From contig VGDX01000013.1 of NCBI GenBank assembly GCA_016869535.1, positions 35,181-99,180 of the forward strand: a DNA stretch of 64,000 nt. Direction: 5' to 3'. Both the position numbers and the translations under genes were made by a program. Shown here one piece after another: positions 7,185-16,689 of the stretch. The notes under the pieces are model-generated. The model saw nothing but the letters and a program-made list of their open reading frames with translations, ran no database searches and was not told the origin of the DNA. Position 1 is the stretch's first letter; each line of letters begins with the position of its first letter. This DNA comes from Alphaproteobacteria bacterium (GTDB lineage Bacteria; Pseudomonadota; Alphaproteobacteria; Rhizobiales; Methyloligellaceae).

Positions 7185-9924
7185 CCCACTCCACGAGCGA
7201 AGGACTGATGCGCTTCTCAAGCTCGACGATGAGGAGCAGCGTCACGCCGATGCCGACGATCCGGAGTCCGTCGAGCAAAGCGACCGGCTCCGTGTGGAAC
7301 ACCGCCTGCATGAACGGGGCATAGGTGAAGGCGAATTGCATCGCCGTAACCAACCCGATGCTGATCAGCACGGCAGGCGTGCCGAGCACGCCCTGCCAGG
7401 TGATAGAGGGCCCATGCACATAGCGCACGCTGAACAGATAGAAAACTTCCATGACCACAATAGTGTTGACCACCATCGTGCGCGCGGTTTCGACAGACAG
7501 CCCGCGTGACAGCGCCGAATAGAAGATGACGAAAGATCCTGCCATGAACAGGAACGATACGAACACGACGCGCCAGAGAAGAAAACCGGACAGCAAAGGC
7601 GTGTGCGCGCTGCGCGGCGGCCGCTGCATGGTGCCGGGTTCGGTCGGTTCGAAGGCCAGCGTCAGTCCGAGCGCGATGCTGGTGGCGAGATTGATCCACA
7701 GAAGCTGGATGGGCGTTATCGGCAGGGTCAAGCCCAGCGCGATGGCAACGATAATGGCGCTCACTTCGCCGCCATTAGTTGGCAGCGTCCACTCGATCAC
7801 CTTGCGGAGATTGTCATAAACGGTGCGTCCCTCACGCACGGCGGCGACGATCGAAGCAAAATTATCGTCTGCCAGCACCATCTCCGCGGCTTCCTTCGCC
7901 GCTTCGGTCCCTTTACGGCCCATGGCAACGCCGATATCGGCACGTTTCAAGGCCGGGGCGTCATTCACGCCGTCCCCGGTCATGGCCGTCACTGCGCCGT
8001 CCGCTTGTAGCGCCGTCACGAGCCGCAATTTATGCTCGGGACTCGTGCGGGCGAACACCGTGGCATTTCGCACTATTTCGCGAAGCTCCAAGTCGTCCAG
8101 TCGATCGATGTCATGGCCGGTCACCACTTTCGGGTCGTCGGCGAGCTTGAGCAGGCCCGCGATGGCCCCCGCCGTGGTCGCGTGGTCGCCGGTGATCATT
8201 TTCACGTCGATGCCGGCTGAGCGGCAGTCCTTGACCGCTTCAAGCGCCTCTTCACGCGGCGGATCGATTAGCCCGAGCAGACCCAGCATGGTGACGCCTT
8301 GCTCGACATCGGCAAAATTGAGCTCCCGCTTGCCTTTCGGCATCGCTTTGACAGCAACGGCCAGCACGCGTTGGCCTTGACCGGCAATTTCGTCGGTGCG
8401 CGCCTGCCAGAACGCTTTATCGATCACGTCGCCGCCTTGAGCGTGCTGCTTGGCGCACATCTGAAGCACACGCTCTGGTGCGCCCTTGATATAGGCGAAG
8501 GCTTTGCCGTCATGACTGTGATGCAGGGTGGCCATGAAGCGGTGCTGCGTGTCGAAGGGGATTTCGTCGGTTCGCGGCAGCTTTTTACGCAGCGCCTCCG
8601 CGTTATGCCCCGCTTTGACGCCGAGGGTTACCAAGGCACCTTCCATGGGATCGCCTTCGACCCGCCAGACGCCATTCGACTGCCGTAAATCGGCGTCGTT
8701 GCAGAGAATGGCGGCCCTGGCCATCTCCTGAAGCGTTGCGTCGTCGGAAGGTTCGAGCAAATGACCATCGGCCTCGAATCCGCCTTCGGGCCGGTAACCC
8801 ACGCCGGAGACTTCGAACGTCATACCGGCTGTGACGGCGGCACGGACGGTCATCTCGTTACGGGTGAGCGTGCCGGTCTTGTCGGAACAGATCACCGAGA
8901 CAGAGCCAAGCGCTTCCACTGCGGGGAGCCGCCTGATGATGGCCTGTCGTTTCGCCATGCGTCTCACGCCGATGGCGAGCGTGATGGTCAAGACCGCGGG
9001 CAAGCCTTCCGGTACCGCGGCCACGGCCATGCTCACCATGACCATGAAGGCTTCAGCCCAGGTAAATCCGCGCACAAAAATGGCAAAGAGAAATACCGCA
9101 AGACTCACCCCGAGGATGACGAAGGTAATCTGGCGCGCGACCACTGCCATTTGCCGCAGCAGCGGGGTGGTCAGTGTTTCGACAGTGCTCACGAGTGTGG
9201 AAATGCGGCCGAGCTCGGTGGACGCGCCAGTGGCGACGACGATACCCGTGCCGTTACCGGCGGCAACGAAAGTACCGGAAAAGGTCATTGAATTGCGATC
9301 GCCAAGGGCCGCATCCTGCGCGGCAGCTGCGACATCCTTGTCGACCGGGACAGACTCGCCGGTCAGCACCGCTTCATCGACACGCAGATTGCGCGCGCGC
9401 ACGAGACGCAGATCGGCCGGCACGCGATCCCCCGGCTCAAGAATCACAAGATCTCCCGGCACAATATTTTCGGCGGCTATGACGGTCCGTTTGCCGGCGC
9501 GGATCACAGTGGCATGCGGGTCGATCATTTTGCGGATGGCATTGAGCGCCTGTTCGGTCTTGCCCTCCTGGACATAGCCGATGATGGCGTTGACGAAGAC
9601 GACGACGATGATGACGGCCGCGTCGGTGAAATGGCCGATGCTGGCGGCGAGAATGGCGCCGACAATCATCACGTAGATCAGCACATTGTTGAACTGACGC
9701 AGGAAGCGGAGGATCTCGCTTTCGGGTTTCGCTTCCGCCAGCCTGTTCGGGCCGAAGCGTTCCTTGCGTAAAGCTGCCTCTGGCGCGGTAAGGCCCTCGG
9801 GTCTCGTCTCCAAGGCCGTGAAAATGTCGGCCGCGGGAAGCGCGTGCCAGGCACTATCGGCCGTTTCGAGCTTTTCCTGCAAAACTCTCTTTTCTCGCTT
9901 ATTTCCCTGCGTAAAAGGTCTCAT
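7168..9924 (-). CDS. P2-type cation-transporting ATPase
   Basis: Membrane ion pump of about 918 residues. From ATG 9924: cation-ATPase N-terminal domain (residues ~25-95), actuator domain with TGES at 188-191, PEGL at 305-308 in M4, the phosphorylated aspartate D348 in DKTGT, MTGDGVNDAPA in the hinge, and a six-helix C-terminal domain. In M6 the sequence is INLATSIALG, so the Asp that coordinates Ca2+ in SERCA-type pumps is a Ser. The ion is therefore uncertain. The start is not settled: an FNR/FixK-like box lies 23 bases upstream of the ATG, and a class II promoter there would put its -10 over this ATG (TTATGA). In that case TTG 9882, preceded by AAAAGAGAG, would be the start. Confidence 0.9.
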   Translation of the reverse strand: MRPFTQGNKREKRVLQEKLETADSAWHALPAADIFTALETRPEGLTAPEAALRKERFGPNRLAEAKPESEILRFLRQFNNVLIYVMIVGAILAASIGHFTDAAVIIVVVFVNAIIGYVQEGKTEQALNAIRKMIDPHATVIRAGKRTVIAAENIVPGDLVILEPGDRVPADLRLVRARNLRVDEAVLTGESVPVDKDVAAAAQDAALGDRNSMTFSGTFVAAGNGTGIVVATGASTELGRISTLVSTVETLTTPLLRQMAVVARQITFVILGVSLAVFLFAIFVRGFTWAEAFMVMVSMAVAAVPEGLPAVLTITLAIGVRRMAKRQAIIRRLPAVEALGSVSVICSDKTGTLTRNEMTVRAAVTAGMTFEVSGVGYRPEGGFEADGHLLEPSDDATLQEMARAAILCNDADLRQSNGVWRVEGDPMEGALVTLGVKAGHNAEALRKKLPRTDEIPFDTQHRFMATLHHSHDGKAFAYIKGAPERVLQMCAKQHAQGGDVIDKAFWQARTDEIAGQGQRVLAVAVKAMPKGKRELNFADVEQGVTMLGLLGLIDPPREEALEAVKDCRSAGIDVKMITGDHATTAGAIAGLLKLADDPKVVTGHDIDRLDDLELREIVRNATVFARTSPEHKLRLVTALQADGAVTAMTGDGVNDAPALKRADIGVAMGRKGTEAAKEAAEMVLADDNFASIVAAVREGRTVYDNLRKVIEWTLPTNGGEVSAIIVAIALGLTLPITPIQLLWINLATSIALGLTLAFEPTEPGTMQRPPRSAHTPLLSGFLLWRVVFVSFLFMAGSFVIFYSALSRGLSVETARTMVVNTIVVMEVFYLFSVRYVHGPSITWQGVLGTPAVLISIGLVTAMQFAFTYAPFMQAVFHTEPVALLDGLRIVGIGVTLLLIVELEKRISPSLVEWVTSRR

Positions 9925-9946
9925 AACCCATCGCACACGCTTGAGC

Positions 9947-9960
9947 TTGACGCAGATCAA
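9947..9960 (-). promoter_or_regulatory. FNR/FixK-type box upstream of the P-type ATPase
   Basis: Read on the minus strand this is TTGATCTGCGTCAA, matching the anaerobox consensus TTGAT-N4-ATCAA at 9 of 10 defined positions. A class II promoter (box centred near -41) would use the TTATGA at 9926-9921 as its -10. The site also lies about 50 bases before the argE-type gene on the other strand. Its role is inferred from the consensus match and spacing. Confidence 0.65.
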
Positions 9961-10009
9961 TTGGCTAATCCACCCTTCACCGCGCAGTACCAATAGACAG
10001 GATCTCGAT

Positions 10010-11167
10010 TTGCCTCCTACCGCCTCGCCCCAAGAACTGCTTGCCACGCTTGTCGGCTTCGACACCACCAGCGCCAAGTCGAATCTCGCGTTGGTCGATT
10101 TCATCGAGGATCACCTCAAGCACCATGGAATCTCATCGGTGCGCATCCCCTCGCCCGATGGCAAGAAAGCCGCGCTGTTCGCCACCATCGGGCCCGAAGG
10201 CATTGGCGGTATTGGACTATCCGGCCATAGTGACTGCGTGCCGGTCGAGGGGCAAAGCTGGTCAGCGGATCCCTTCAAGCTAGGTTCGCGTGACGGCAAA
10301 CTCTACGCGCGCGGCTCTTGCGACATGAAGGGCTTCATCGCCTGCGTGCTCGCCTCGGTGCCGCGCTTCAAGGCGCGCGCCTTGAAGGAACCGATCCATA
10401 TTCTCGTCTCTTATGACGAGGAAGTGGGTTGCACCGGCGTGCGGCCGCTGATCGCACGGCTTGGACAAGACCTGCCAAAACCCCGCGCGGTGATCGTCGG
10501 CGAGCCGACCACCATGGCGGTGATCGACGCGCATAAGCGGATCGACGCCTACCGCACGATCGTCACCGGCAAGGAGGCACATTCCAGTCTACCGGCCCTT
10601 GGGGTCAATGCCATATCCATCGCCGCGAAACTGATCGGCGAGATCGACCGTATCGGTGCGGACCTTGCCGCCAAGGATGTCGATCCGCGTTTCGATCCGC
10701 CCTATACCACGGTGTGCGTAGGAATAATCGAAGGCGGCACGGCGGCAAATATCGTGCCCAAGCATTGCGAATTTCGCTGGCTGGTGCGCAGCCTGCCAGA
10801 TGCCGCCACCGACGAATTCGCGCGTGGCCTTGCCGCCTACGCCGATAAGGAACTGCTGCCGAAGATGCGCCAGGTGACGGAAGAGGCCGCGATCGAAACG
10901 GAGCTCGAGGGCTCCGTTCCAGCCTTCGAGGCGGGGCGGAACTCAGAGGCGGTCGCACTCTCCCTGTCGCTGACCGGCGCCAACGACACAAAGGCCGTAT
11001 CCTACGGGACCGAGGCGGGACTGTTCGAGCAGGCCGGCATCCCGACCGCGGTCTGCGGTCCCGGCGACATCGCCCAGGCGCATGCAGCGGATGAATTCGT
11101 CACGGCCGCCCAGCTCGATAGCTGTATGGCTTTTCTTGCCAGCCTTGCCGATAGGCTCAGCAAATAA
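10010..11167 (+). CDS. argE: Acetylornithine deacetylase (M20 peptidase family)
   Basis: Zinc-dependent deacetylase of the ArgE/DapE (M20) family, about 385 residues from TTG 10010, which has an ACAGGA ribosome site 7 bases upstream. An upstream in-frame extension to 9764 would overlap the ATPase and has no family similarity. Metal ligands are visible: GHSDCVPVEG (His-Asp), the ARGSCDMKG block with the bridging Asp, and DEEVG with the catalytic Glu pair. ArgE removes the acetyl group from N-acetylornithine. The divergent argF and argD nearby on the other strand fit a role in arginine biosynthesis. A related deacylase activity cannot be excluded. Its stop codon directly abuts that of hslO with no bases between. 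Confidence 0.87.
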   Translation: MPPTASPQELLATLVGFDTTSAKSNLALVDFIEDHLKHHGISSVRIPSPDGKKAALFATIGPEGIGGIGLSGHSDCVPVEGQSWSADPFKLGSRDGKLYARGSCDMKGFIACVLASVPRFKARALKEPIHILVSYDEEVGCTGVRPLIARLGQDLPKPRAVIVGEPTTMAVIDAHKRIDAYRTIVTGKEAHSSLPALGVNAISIAAKLIGEIDRIGADLAAKDVDPRFDPPYTTVCVGIIEGGTAANIVPKHCEFRWLVRSLPDAATDEFARGLAAYADKELLPKMRQVTEEAAIETELEGSVPAFEAGRNSEAVALSLSLTGANDTKAVSYGTEAGLFEQAGIPTAVCGPGDIAQAHAADEFVTAAQLDSCMAFLASLADRLSK

Positions 11168-12109
11168 TCAGGCGTCGGCAAAGGCAGCCGGATCGAAATT
11201 GTAGCGGTGGTTGCAGAACTCGCATGTCACCCACACTTCGCCGTCGACGATCATGTCGGCGAGTTCTTCCGACGAAAAACGCTTCAGCAGTTCCTCGACG
11301 CGATCGCGCGAGCAACTGCAATAGCTTTTGAGAGGTACGGCGCGATAGGCGCGCACCTGCTCCTCGTGGAAGAGGCGATAGAGCAGCCGGTCCGGCGGCA
11401 ATGTGGGATCAAGCAGCTCGTGATCCTCGACCGTCTCGGCAAGCGTCTTGGCGCGCGTCCAGTCCTCCTCGAACGCGGCAGCGGAACCGCCGCTATGGCC
11501 GCCTTCACGGGTCAGCTTCTGCACCAGTAATCCGCCTGCGCGCCATGCCCAGGTTTTCGCGCCGTCTTTGCCGCCGCGATAATGCCGCGCCACCGCGAGC
11601 CGGATAAAGGTAGGGAGTTGCTCCGACTGCCGGAAATAGGTGTCGGCAGCTTCGGTCAGGCTTTCGCCCTCGAGCGGCACCACGCCCTGATAGCGTTCGG
11701 TGTCGGCGCCCCGATCGATGGTCATGGCGAGATGGCCATCTCCGAGCAACGCTTCATCCGGTTTGAGTGCGGCAACGCGCTCCTCCGAGAAGCGCGCATA
11801 GCCACGCAGTTCTCCCGGCACCTGATAATCAGCGACGAGAAGATCGACCGGTCCATCGGTCGAGGCTTGAAGAATGAACTTGCCTTCGAATTTCAGCGTC
11901 GCGCCGAGCAGCGCCGTAAGCGCCACGGCCTCACCAAGCAGCCGCGACACGGGCTCTGGATAATCGTGACGGGAGAGAATGGTGTCGACAACCGGCCCAA
12001 GTTTGACCAGGCGGCCAAGCACATCCGCCTGCTCGGCCTGGAAGGGCAGGATCAGGTCGTCGGAGGGAATGGCGAGCTCGAGGTGTTGCTCTGAGGAAGG
12101 CTCGCTCAT
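11168..12109 (-). CDS. hslO: Redox-regulated chaperone Hsp33
   Basis: Cytoplasmic holdase chaperone activated by oxidation. The product is 313 residues from ATG 12109. The C-terminus carries the zinc-binding redox switch CSC ... CEFC (motif CxC and CxxC separated by ~30 residues), so the oxidative sensor is intact. Its ATG overlaps the argF stop codon in the form ATGA, a sign of translational coupling, and it is the last gene of argD-argF-hslO. The same gene order recurs in other alphaproteobacteria. Short acidic leader residues (MSEPSSEQ) precede the conserved fold. Confidence 0.93.
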   Translation of the reverse strand: MSEPSSEQHLELAIPSDDLILPFQAEQADVLGRLVKLGPVVDTILSRHDYPEPVSRLLGEAVALTALLGATLKFEGKFILQASTDGPVDLLVADYQVPGELRGYARFSEERVAALKPDEALLGDGHLAMTIDRGADTERYQGVVPLEGESLTEAADTYFRQSEQLPTFIRLAVARHYRGGKDGAKTWAWRAGGLLVQKLTREGGHSGGSAAAFEEDWTRAKTLAETVEDHELLDPTLPPDRLLYRLFHEEQVRAYRAVPLKSYCSCSRDRVEELLKRFSSEELADMIVDGEVWVTCEFCNHRYNFDPAAFADA

Positions 12110-13062
12110 CGCCTCGTTCCACGCGGCTTCGGAGACCGTGCTTTTGAAGCGCGGGCTTCCTTGCCGAGGCACCAGGCGAGAATGCCCTTTTGCACATGCA
12201 ACCGGTTCTCCGCCTCGTCCCACACCGCGGATTGCGGTCCGTCGATCACTTCGGCGGTCACCTCATCACCGCGATGCGCCGGCAGGCAATGCATGAAGAT
12301 CGCACCTTTCGCCGCTTGCGCCATCACGGCCCGGTTGACCTGGAATGGGCGCAGGATTTGCTTGCGCTTCTTCTCGTCGTTATCGCCCATCGACACCCAG
12401 ACATCTGTCACCACACAATCAGCCTCGTACGCCGCTTCAAGCGGGTCGTTGCTCACTTCGATTTTCGCCCCTTCGCCTTTGGCCCAGGCGAGCAGTTCCG
12501 GCGCCGGCGAAAATGCATTTGGGGATGCGATGCGGAGCTTGCAACCGAAGCGCGCCGCCGCATGCACCCAGGAGGTCGCGACATTATTGGCGTCGCCAAT
12601 CCAGGCGATCGTGCGCCCTTTGATGGGGCCTTTCCGCTCCTCGAAGGTCATTACGTCGGCCATGACCTGGCAGGGATGCGACCGGCAGGTGAGGCCGTTG
12701 ATCACCGGCACTTGTGCATTGGCGGCAAGCTCGAGCAGCGTCTCATGGGGGCCGGTGCGAAGCATGATGGCATCGACGTAACGCGACAATACGCGGGCGG
12801 TGTCGGCAACAGTCTCGCCGCGCCCAAGTTGCATGTCCTCCGGCGCGAGCACGATGGACTTGCCGCCGAGTTGATGCATAGCCACCTCGAACGACACGCG
12901 CGTGCGGGTCGAAGGCTTCTCGAAGATCATGGCGAGAACCGCGCCTTGCTTCAAACCTTTCGGCGCCTGTCCTTTACGTTTGATCTTTGCGGACGTTTCG
13001 ATGATGCCGCGAAGCGTCTTGCGGTCCAATGCAGCGATATCGAGGAAATGCCTGGGCGACAT
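12106..13062 (-). CDS. argF: Ornithine carbamoyltransferase
   Basis: Converts ornithine and carbamoyl phosphate to citrulline in arginine biosynthesis. The product is 318 residues from ATG 13062 ([17 protein letters not shown]). The carbamoyl phosphate site STRTR is at residues 51-55, HPCQ is present, and the ornithine-side HCLPAHRG block lies near the C-terminus. It follows argD by 20 bases and overlaps hslO by four. An upstream in-frame extension exists but would run back into argD and lacks conservation. Confidence 0.95.
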   Translation of the reverse strand: MSPRHFLDIAALDRKTLRGIIETSAKIKRKGQAPKGLKQGAVLAMIFEKPSTRTRVSFEVAMHQLGGKSIVLAPEDMQLGRGETVADTARVLSRYVDAIMLRTGPHETLLELAANAQVPVINGLTCRSHPCQVMADVMTFEERKGPIKGRTIAWIGDANNVATSWVHAAARFGCKLRIASPNAFSPAPELLAWAKGEGAKIEVSNDPLEAAYEADCVVTDVWVSMGDNDEKKRKQILRPFQVNRAVMAQAAKGAIFMHCLPAHRGDEVTAEVIDGPQSAVWDEAENRLHVQKGILAWCLGKEARASKARSPKPRGTRR

Positions 13063-13082
13063 GGCGGGGCTCCGTCCTACCG

Positions 13083-14270
13083 CTAAGTCGTTGCCACAGC
13101 GTCGCGTTTCAGCACGACGCAGGCGGCATCGATGGTCTCGCAAGCCAAGTCGATCTCCGCCTCGCCCACGATCAGCGGCGGCAGGAGGCGAACCACATTG
13201 TCGCCGGCCTGCACCGTGAGCAGATTGCCGGCACGCAGCGCCTCGAGCAGCTTCGTATTCGGCACCTTGCTTTTCAGGCCGAGCATCAGTCCCTGTCCCC
13301 TCACTTCCTCGATGACATCGGCATGCTCATCCTTCAGTGCGGCAAGCCGCTGTTTCAATCTAAGCCCCATCTGGGCCACGTTTTCGAGAAAACCATCCTC
13401 AAGCACGACATCGAGCACGGCGTTGCCGACTGCCATGGCAAGCGGATTGCCGCCGAAGGTCGAGCCGTGGCTGCCGGCTGTCATGGCGGAGCCGACGGCC
13501 TCGGTCGTGAGGCAAGCCCCAATGGGAAAGCCGCCGCCGAGCCCCTTGGCGGTCGCCATGATGTCGGGCGCGATCCCAGCCCATTCATGCGCGTAGAGGC
13601 GTCCGGTTCGCCCGATGCCGGTCTGCACCTCATCGAGGATGAGCAGGATGCCTTCGCGGTCGCAGAGCGCGCGGAGATCCTGCAGAAAGCGCCCAGAAAC
13701 TTCCCGCATGCCCCCCTCACCCATGATGGGTTCGATGAGCACGCCTGCGGTAGTCTCGCCGATGGCTGCTTTCACCACCTCGATATCGAAGCCGGCAACC
13801 CGATCGAAACCATCGACCGGAGGGCCGAACCCTTCCAGATGTTTCTGCTGGCCACCCGCGGCGATGGTGGCAAGCGTCCGTCCGTGAAAAGCGCCTTCGA
13901 AAGTAATCAGCCGATAACGTTCCGATGCGCCATTTTTGTAATGATAGCGCCGCGCTGCCTTGATCGAGCATTCCACCGCTTCGGCACCGGAATTGGCAAA
14001 AAACACCCGCTCGGCAAAGGTTGCGTCACAAAGCCGTTCGGCCAAGCGCTCCTGCTCCGGGATAACGTGCAGATTGGAGACGTGCCAAAGCTTCTTAGCC
14101 TGGTCGTTCAGTGTCTTGACCAGATGCGGATGGGCGTGCCCAAGCGCCGTCACCGCCACACCGCTCGCGAAGTCGAGATAACGGTCGCCGGACGCAGTGA
14201 AAAGATAGGCGCCTTCCCCGCGCGCGAAGGCAAGCTCGCTGCGGGCATAGGTCGGAAGGAGGGCCGACAT
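13083..14270 (-). CDS. argD: Acetylornithine aminotransferase
   Basis: Class III PLP aminotransferase, 395 residues from ATG 14270 ([20 protein letters not shown]), that transfers an amino group from glutamate to N-acetylglutamate semialdehyde. It may double as succinyldiaminopimelate aminotransferase. The PLP-binding lysine is in [14 protein letters not shown], with the preceding [11 protein letters not shown] block. It is the promoter-proximal gene of argD-argF-hslO. The arginine pathway here is split between this operon and the opposite-strand argE-type gene. Confidence 0.94.
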   Translation of the reverse strand: MSALLPTYARSELAFARGEGAYLFTASGDRYLDFASGVAVTALGHAHPHLVKTLNDQAKKLWHVSNLHVIPEQERLAERLCDATFAERVFFANSGAEAVECSIKAARRYHYKNGASERYRLITFEGAFHGRTLATIAAGGQQKHLEGFGPPVDGFDRVAGFDIEVVKAAIGETTAGVLIEPIMGEGGMREVSGRFLQDLRALCDREGILLILDEVQTGIGRTGRLYAHEWAGIAPDIMATAKGLGGGFPIGACLTTEAVGSAMTAGSHGSTFGGNPLAMAVGNAVLDVVLEDGFLENVAQMGLRLKQRLAALKDEHADVIEEVRGQGLMLGLKSKVPNTKLLEALRAGNLLTVQAGDNVVRLLPPLIVGEAEIDLACETIDAACVVLKRDAVATT

Positions 14271-14652
14271 ATCCACGTGTCCCTGAAATAAAATTGCCGC
14301 CGGGTGGGCGGCAGCAGGAAGCAAAGAGCATTAGGTCCGGCGCAAAGCTGTGTCAATCGCGCCTCATCCGGCGCTTATCCAATGCTCGTCCACGCTTCTA
14401 GCAACACTCATGTTTGTGTTCTTGCAGGAGAAGTGGCAGACTCTCTCCGTTCCGGTGGAAAACGGACACACAAGCGTGGCGGACGCTTGCCGGATTTTGC
14501 CGGACCTAGTAGGGTGATAATCGCTCGGCTACAAGATGTCGTGGGTGTGCTGCATCGCGCCCGGGCGGTCATTCTCAGCAGTAATTCTGAGTTTTTTCAA
14601 AGCCGTCTCTAGGCAGACGGGGGGATTCTGAGTTCAAACGAGGAGGCCAACC
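14271..14652. other. Intergenic region between divergent argD and gcrA
   Basis: There is no convincing gene in these 382 bases. Visible signals are a hairpin AAGCGT/ACGCTT near 14470-14490, a perfect 6-base-arm palindrome CCGTCT-CTAGGC-AGACGG at 14603-14620, and one GATTC (CcrM-type GANTC) site at 14624-14628. The last two lie just before gcrA and are candidates for its control. Promoters for argD must also be here but are not obvious. Confidence 0.5.
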
Positions 14653-15156
14653 ATGGCTTGGACCGACGATAGGGTCGAACTGCTGAAAAAATTATGGGCG
14701 GATGGGCTGAGCGCGAGCCAAATCGCGGGTCGCTTAGGCGGAGTGACCCGAAATGCGGTGATCGGCAAGGTCCATCGGCTGGGATTGTCGGGCCGGGCGA
14801 CGAGTTCGCGTTCGTCCAGCCCAAGGCCGAGGCGGCAACATGTACCGCGAGCCGGCCGCACCCCGTCGATGCTGTACGGGACGCGCGGCAACACGGCGCT
14901 CAAGCCGCAATACGATACGGATCTCGATCTCGATCTGGCGCCACTCGAGGAGCTGATCATCCCGCTCCATGAGCGAGCAAGCATCATGACGCTCAAGGAG
15001 TCGATGTGCCGCTGGCCGATCGGCGATCCCGGCGATTCGGAATTTCATTTCTGCGGCCGCAAGAAATGCGGCACCCTGCCCTACTGCGAGCATCATGCCC
15101 GCATGGCCTATCAGCCGGTGCAGGCACGCAGACGCGATCGACGGGCTGCCGGCTAG
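14653..15156 (+). CDS. gcrA: GcrA cell-cycle regulator
   Basis: A 167-residue alphaproteobacterial GcrA protein. The N-terminal helix-turn-helix domain (MAWTDDRVELLKKLWADG ... TRNAVIGKVHRLGL, residues 1-47) is followed by a basic low-complexity linker. The C-terminal region has the conserved CRWPIGDPG and CGRKKCGTLPYCEHHARMAY blocks that contact the housekeeping sigma factor. In Caulobacter, GcrA activates promoters with CcrM-methylated GANTC sites. A GAGGAGG ribosome site precedes the ATG. A GANTC site and a palindrome sit within 50 bases upstream, and an intrinsic terminator follows. Confidence 0.95.
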   Translation: MAWTDDRVELLKKLWADGLSASQIAGRLGGVTRNAVIGKVHRLGLSGRATSSRSSSPRPRRQHVPRAGRTPSMLYGTRGNTALKPQYDTDLDLDLAPLEELIIPLHERASIMTLKESMCRWPIGDPGDSEFHFCGRKKCGTLPYCEHHARMAYQPVQARRRDRRAAG

Positions 15157-15182
15157 GTTTCTATCAGCAGGACTAGCGACAA

Positions 15183-15207
15183 GAGGCGCCTGAGCGGCGC
15201 CTCTTTT
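15183..15207 (+). terminator. Intrinsic terminator after gcrA
   Basis: Perfect 8-base stem GAGGCGCC/GGCGCCTC with a 5-base loop, followed by TTTT on the plus strand. It lies between the convergent gcrA and phoB. On the minus strand the T-run is weak, so it serves mainly gcrA. Confidence 0.8.
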
Positions 15208-15208
15208 A

Positions 15209-15916
15209 TTAAGCGGTCTCTTCCAGCTTGTCGGCGAAGGCGTAGCCCGCGCCGCGCACCGTGCGCACGGGATCGGACTCATTGCCTCGCATCATGCTTT
15301 TGCGCAAACGTCCGATATGTACATCGACGGTGCGCTCATCGACATAGACGTTACGGCCCCAGACTCCGTCGAGAAGCTGGGCGCGGCTGAAGACACGGCC
15401 GGGACTCTGCATGAGGAATTCGAGCAGCCGGAATTCTGTCGGTCCGAGATGCACTTGCCGGCCATTGCGCGTCACACGATGCGACTCGCGGTCGAGCTCG
15501 ATATCGCCGACGCTGAGCACCGAGGCGATACGCTCCGGGTTGGTGCGGCGCAGGATGGCGCGCACGCGGGCCATCAGCTCCGGCAGTGAGAACGGCTTGA
15601 CCACATAATCGTCGGCGCCGGTGGTCAACCCTCTGATGCGGTCGGTTTCCTCGCTCCGCGCCGTCAACAGGATGATGGGGATGGTACGGGATTCCTTTCC
15701 CGTGCGCAGACGCCGGCAGAGCTCGAGTCCCGAAATGCCGGGCAGCATCCAATCGAGCACGATCAGATCGGGAGAGCTCTCGGCGATGGCCATTTCGGCC
15801 TCGTCGCCGCGATGGACGACATCGACGGTGTAGCCCTCCGCCTCGAGATTGTAGCGGAGGAGAAGGGCCAGGGGCTCCTCGTCCTCGACCACCAGAACTT
15901 TGGCTCCCTTGCTCAT
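15209..15916 (-). CDS. phoB: Phosphate response regulator PhoB
   Basis: OmpR/PhoB-type response regulator, 235 residues from ATG 15916, which has AGGTGA 8 bases upstream (an ATG at 15934 is possible but less well placed). The receiver domain has its acidic pocket at EDEE and phospho-acceptor D55 in VLDWMLPG. The C-terminal winged helix (DERTVDVHIGRLRK) binds Pho boxes. It is the last gene of phoR-pstSCAB-phoU-phoB and is expected to activate this operon under phosphate limitation. Here phoR is at the opposite, promoter-proximal end, so kinase and regulator are separated by the transporter. Confidence 0.95.
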   Translation of the reverse strand: MSKGAKVLVVEDEEPLALLLRYNLEAEGYTVDVVHRGDEAEMAIAESSPDLIVLDWMLPGISGLELCRRLRTGKESRTIPIILLTARSEETDRIRGLTTGADDYVVKPFSLPELMARVRAILRRTNPERIASVLSVGDIELDRESHRVTRNGRQVHLGPTEFRLLEFLMQSPGRVFSRAQLLDGVWGRNVYVDERTVDVHIGRLRKSMMRGNESDPVRTVRGAGYAFADKLEETA

Positions 15917-15935
15917 GGCGTTCACCTGCAACATG

Positions 15936-16667
15936 TCAGCGCGCCGACCGTTTCAGCGTGACCGGGGTCGAGCTGGTCGTGTCGCCCTTCGGTCGCTGAT
16001 CGCCTATCGGCTGTCCGTGCACCAGGTAGTAAACCGTCTCGGCGATGTTGGTGGCGTGATCGCCGATGCGCTCAATGTTCTTGGCGCCGAACAGGAGATG
16101 GGTGCAAAGCCCGATATTTCGGGGGTCTTCCATCATGTAGGTGAGGAGCTCGCGGAACAGCGAGTTGTACATGGCGTCGATTTCCTCGTCCTTGTACCAG
16201 ACCTTCAGCGCACGGTCGGCGTCGCGCTCGATGAAGGCGTCGAGAACTTCCTTCAGCTGCACCAATGCCAGCTCGCCCATATGCTTCAGACCGAGCATGA
16301 GCTGTTTCGGCTGCTGCTCGGTCACCACCGCCACGGCGCGCTTGGCGATGTTCTTGCCGAGGTCGCCGATGCGTTCCAGATCGTTGGCGATGCGGAGCGC
16401 GGCCATGATCTGGCGAAGATCGTAAGCCATCGGCTGGCGGCGCGCGATCATCACCACCGCCTGCTCCTCGATTTCACGTTCGAGTTCGTCGATGGCCTCG
16501 TCCTCGTTGATAGTGGCGGCGGCAAGATCGGGATCGCGGCGCTCTAGAGCTTCGAATGCCTGGCCGAGCACTTGCTCGGCAAGACCTCCCATCTTGGCGA
16601 TCTTGTTATTGAGGAGTGAGAGTTCCTCCTCATAAGACCTGACGATATGCTCGTGCTGTTGTTCCAT
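15936..16667 (-). CDS. phoU: Phosphate signalling protein PhoU
   Basis: A 243-residue all-helical protein with two PhoU repeats, each carrying an E/D-rich metal-binding segment (INEDEAIDELEREIEEQ near residue 55 and KDEEIDAMYNSLFRELL near 160). PhoU links the Pst transporter to PhoR and keeps the regulon off when phosphate is plentiful. It lies between pstB and phoB with ~20-base gaps, so one transcript is likely. Confidence 0.95.
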   Translation of the reverse strand: MEQQHEHIVRSYEEELSLLNNKIAKMGGLAEQVLGQAFEALERRDPDLAAATINEDEAIDELEREIEEQAVVMIARRQPMAYDLRQIMAALRIANDLERIGDLGKNIAKRAVAVVTEQQPKQLMLGLKHMGELALVQLKEVLDAFIERDADRALKVWYKDEEIDAMYNSLFRELLTYMMEDPRNIGLCTHLLFGAKNIERIGDHATNIAETVYYLVHGQPIGDQRPKGDTTSSTPVTLKRSAR

Positions 16668-16689
16668 TGCGTAGGCTCCTCAAGCCACA

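Noticed and set aside
9764..10009. N-terminal extension of the argE-type protein
   Set aside because: It would overlap the divergent ATPase start and the FNR-type box. Family similarity begins at TTG 10010, which has a ribosome site.
12190..14291. Long plus-strand frames opposite argF and argD (298 and 420 codons)
   Set aside because: Antisense shadows of well-recognised enzymes in high-GC DNA, with His/Arg/Gly-rich sequence and no family features.
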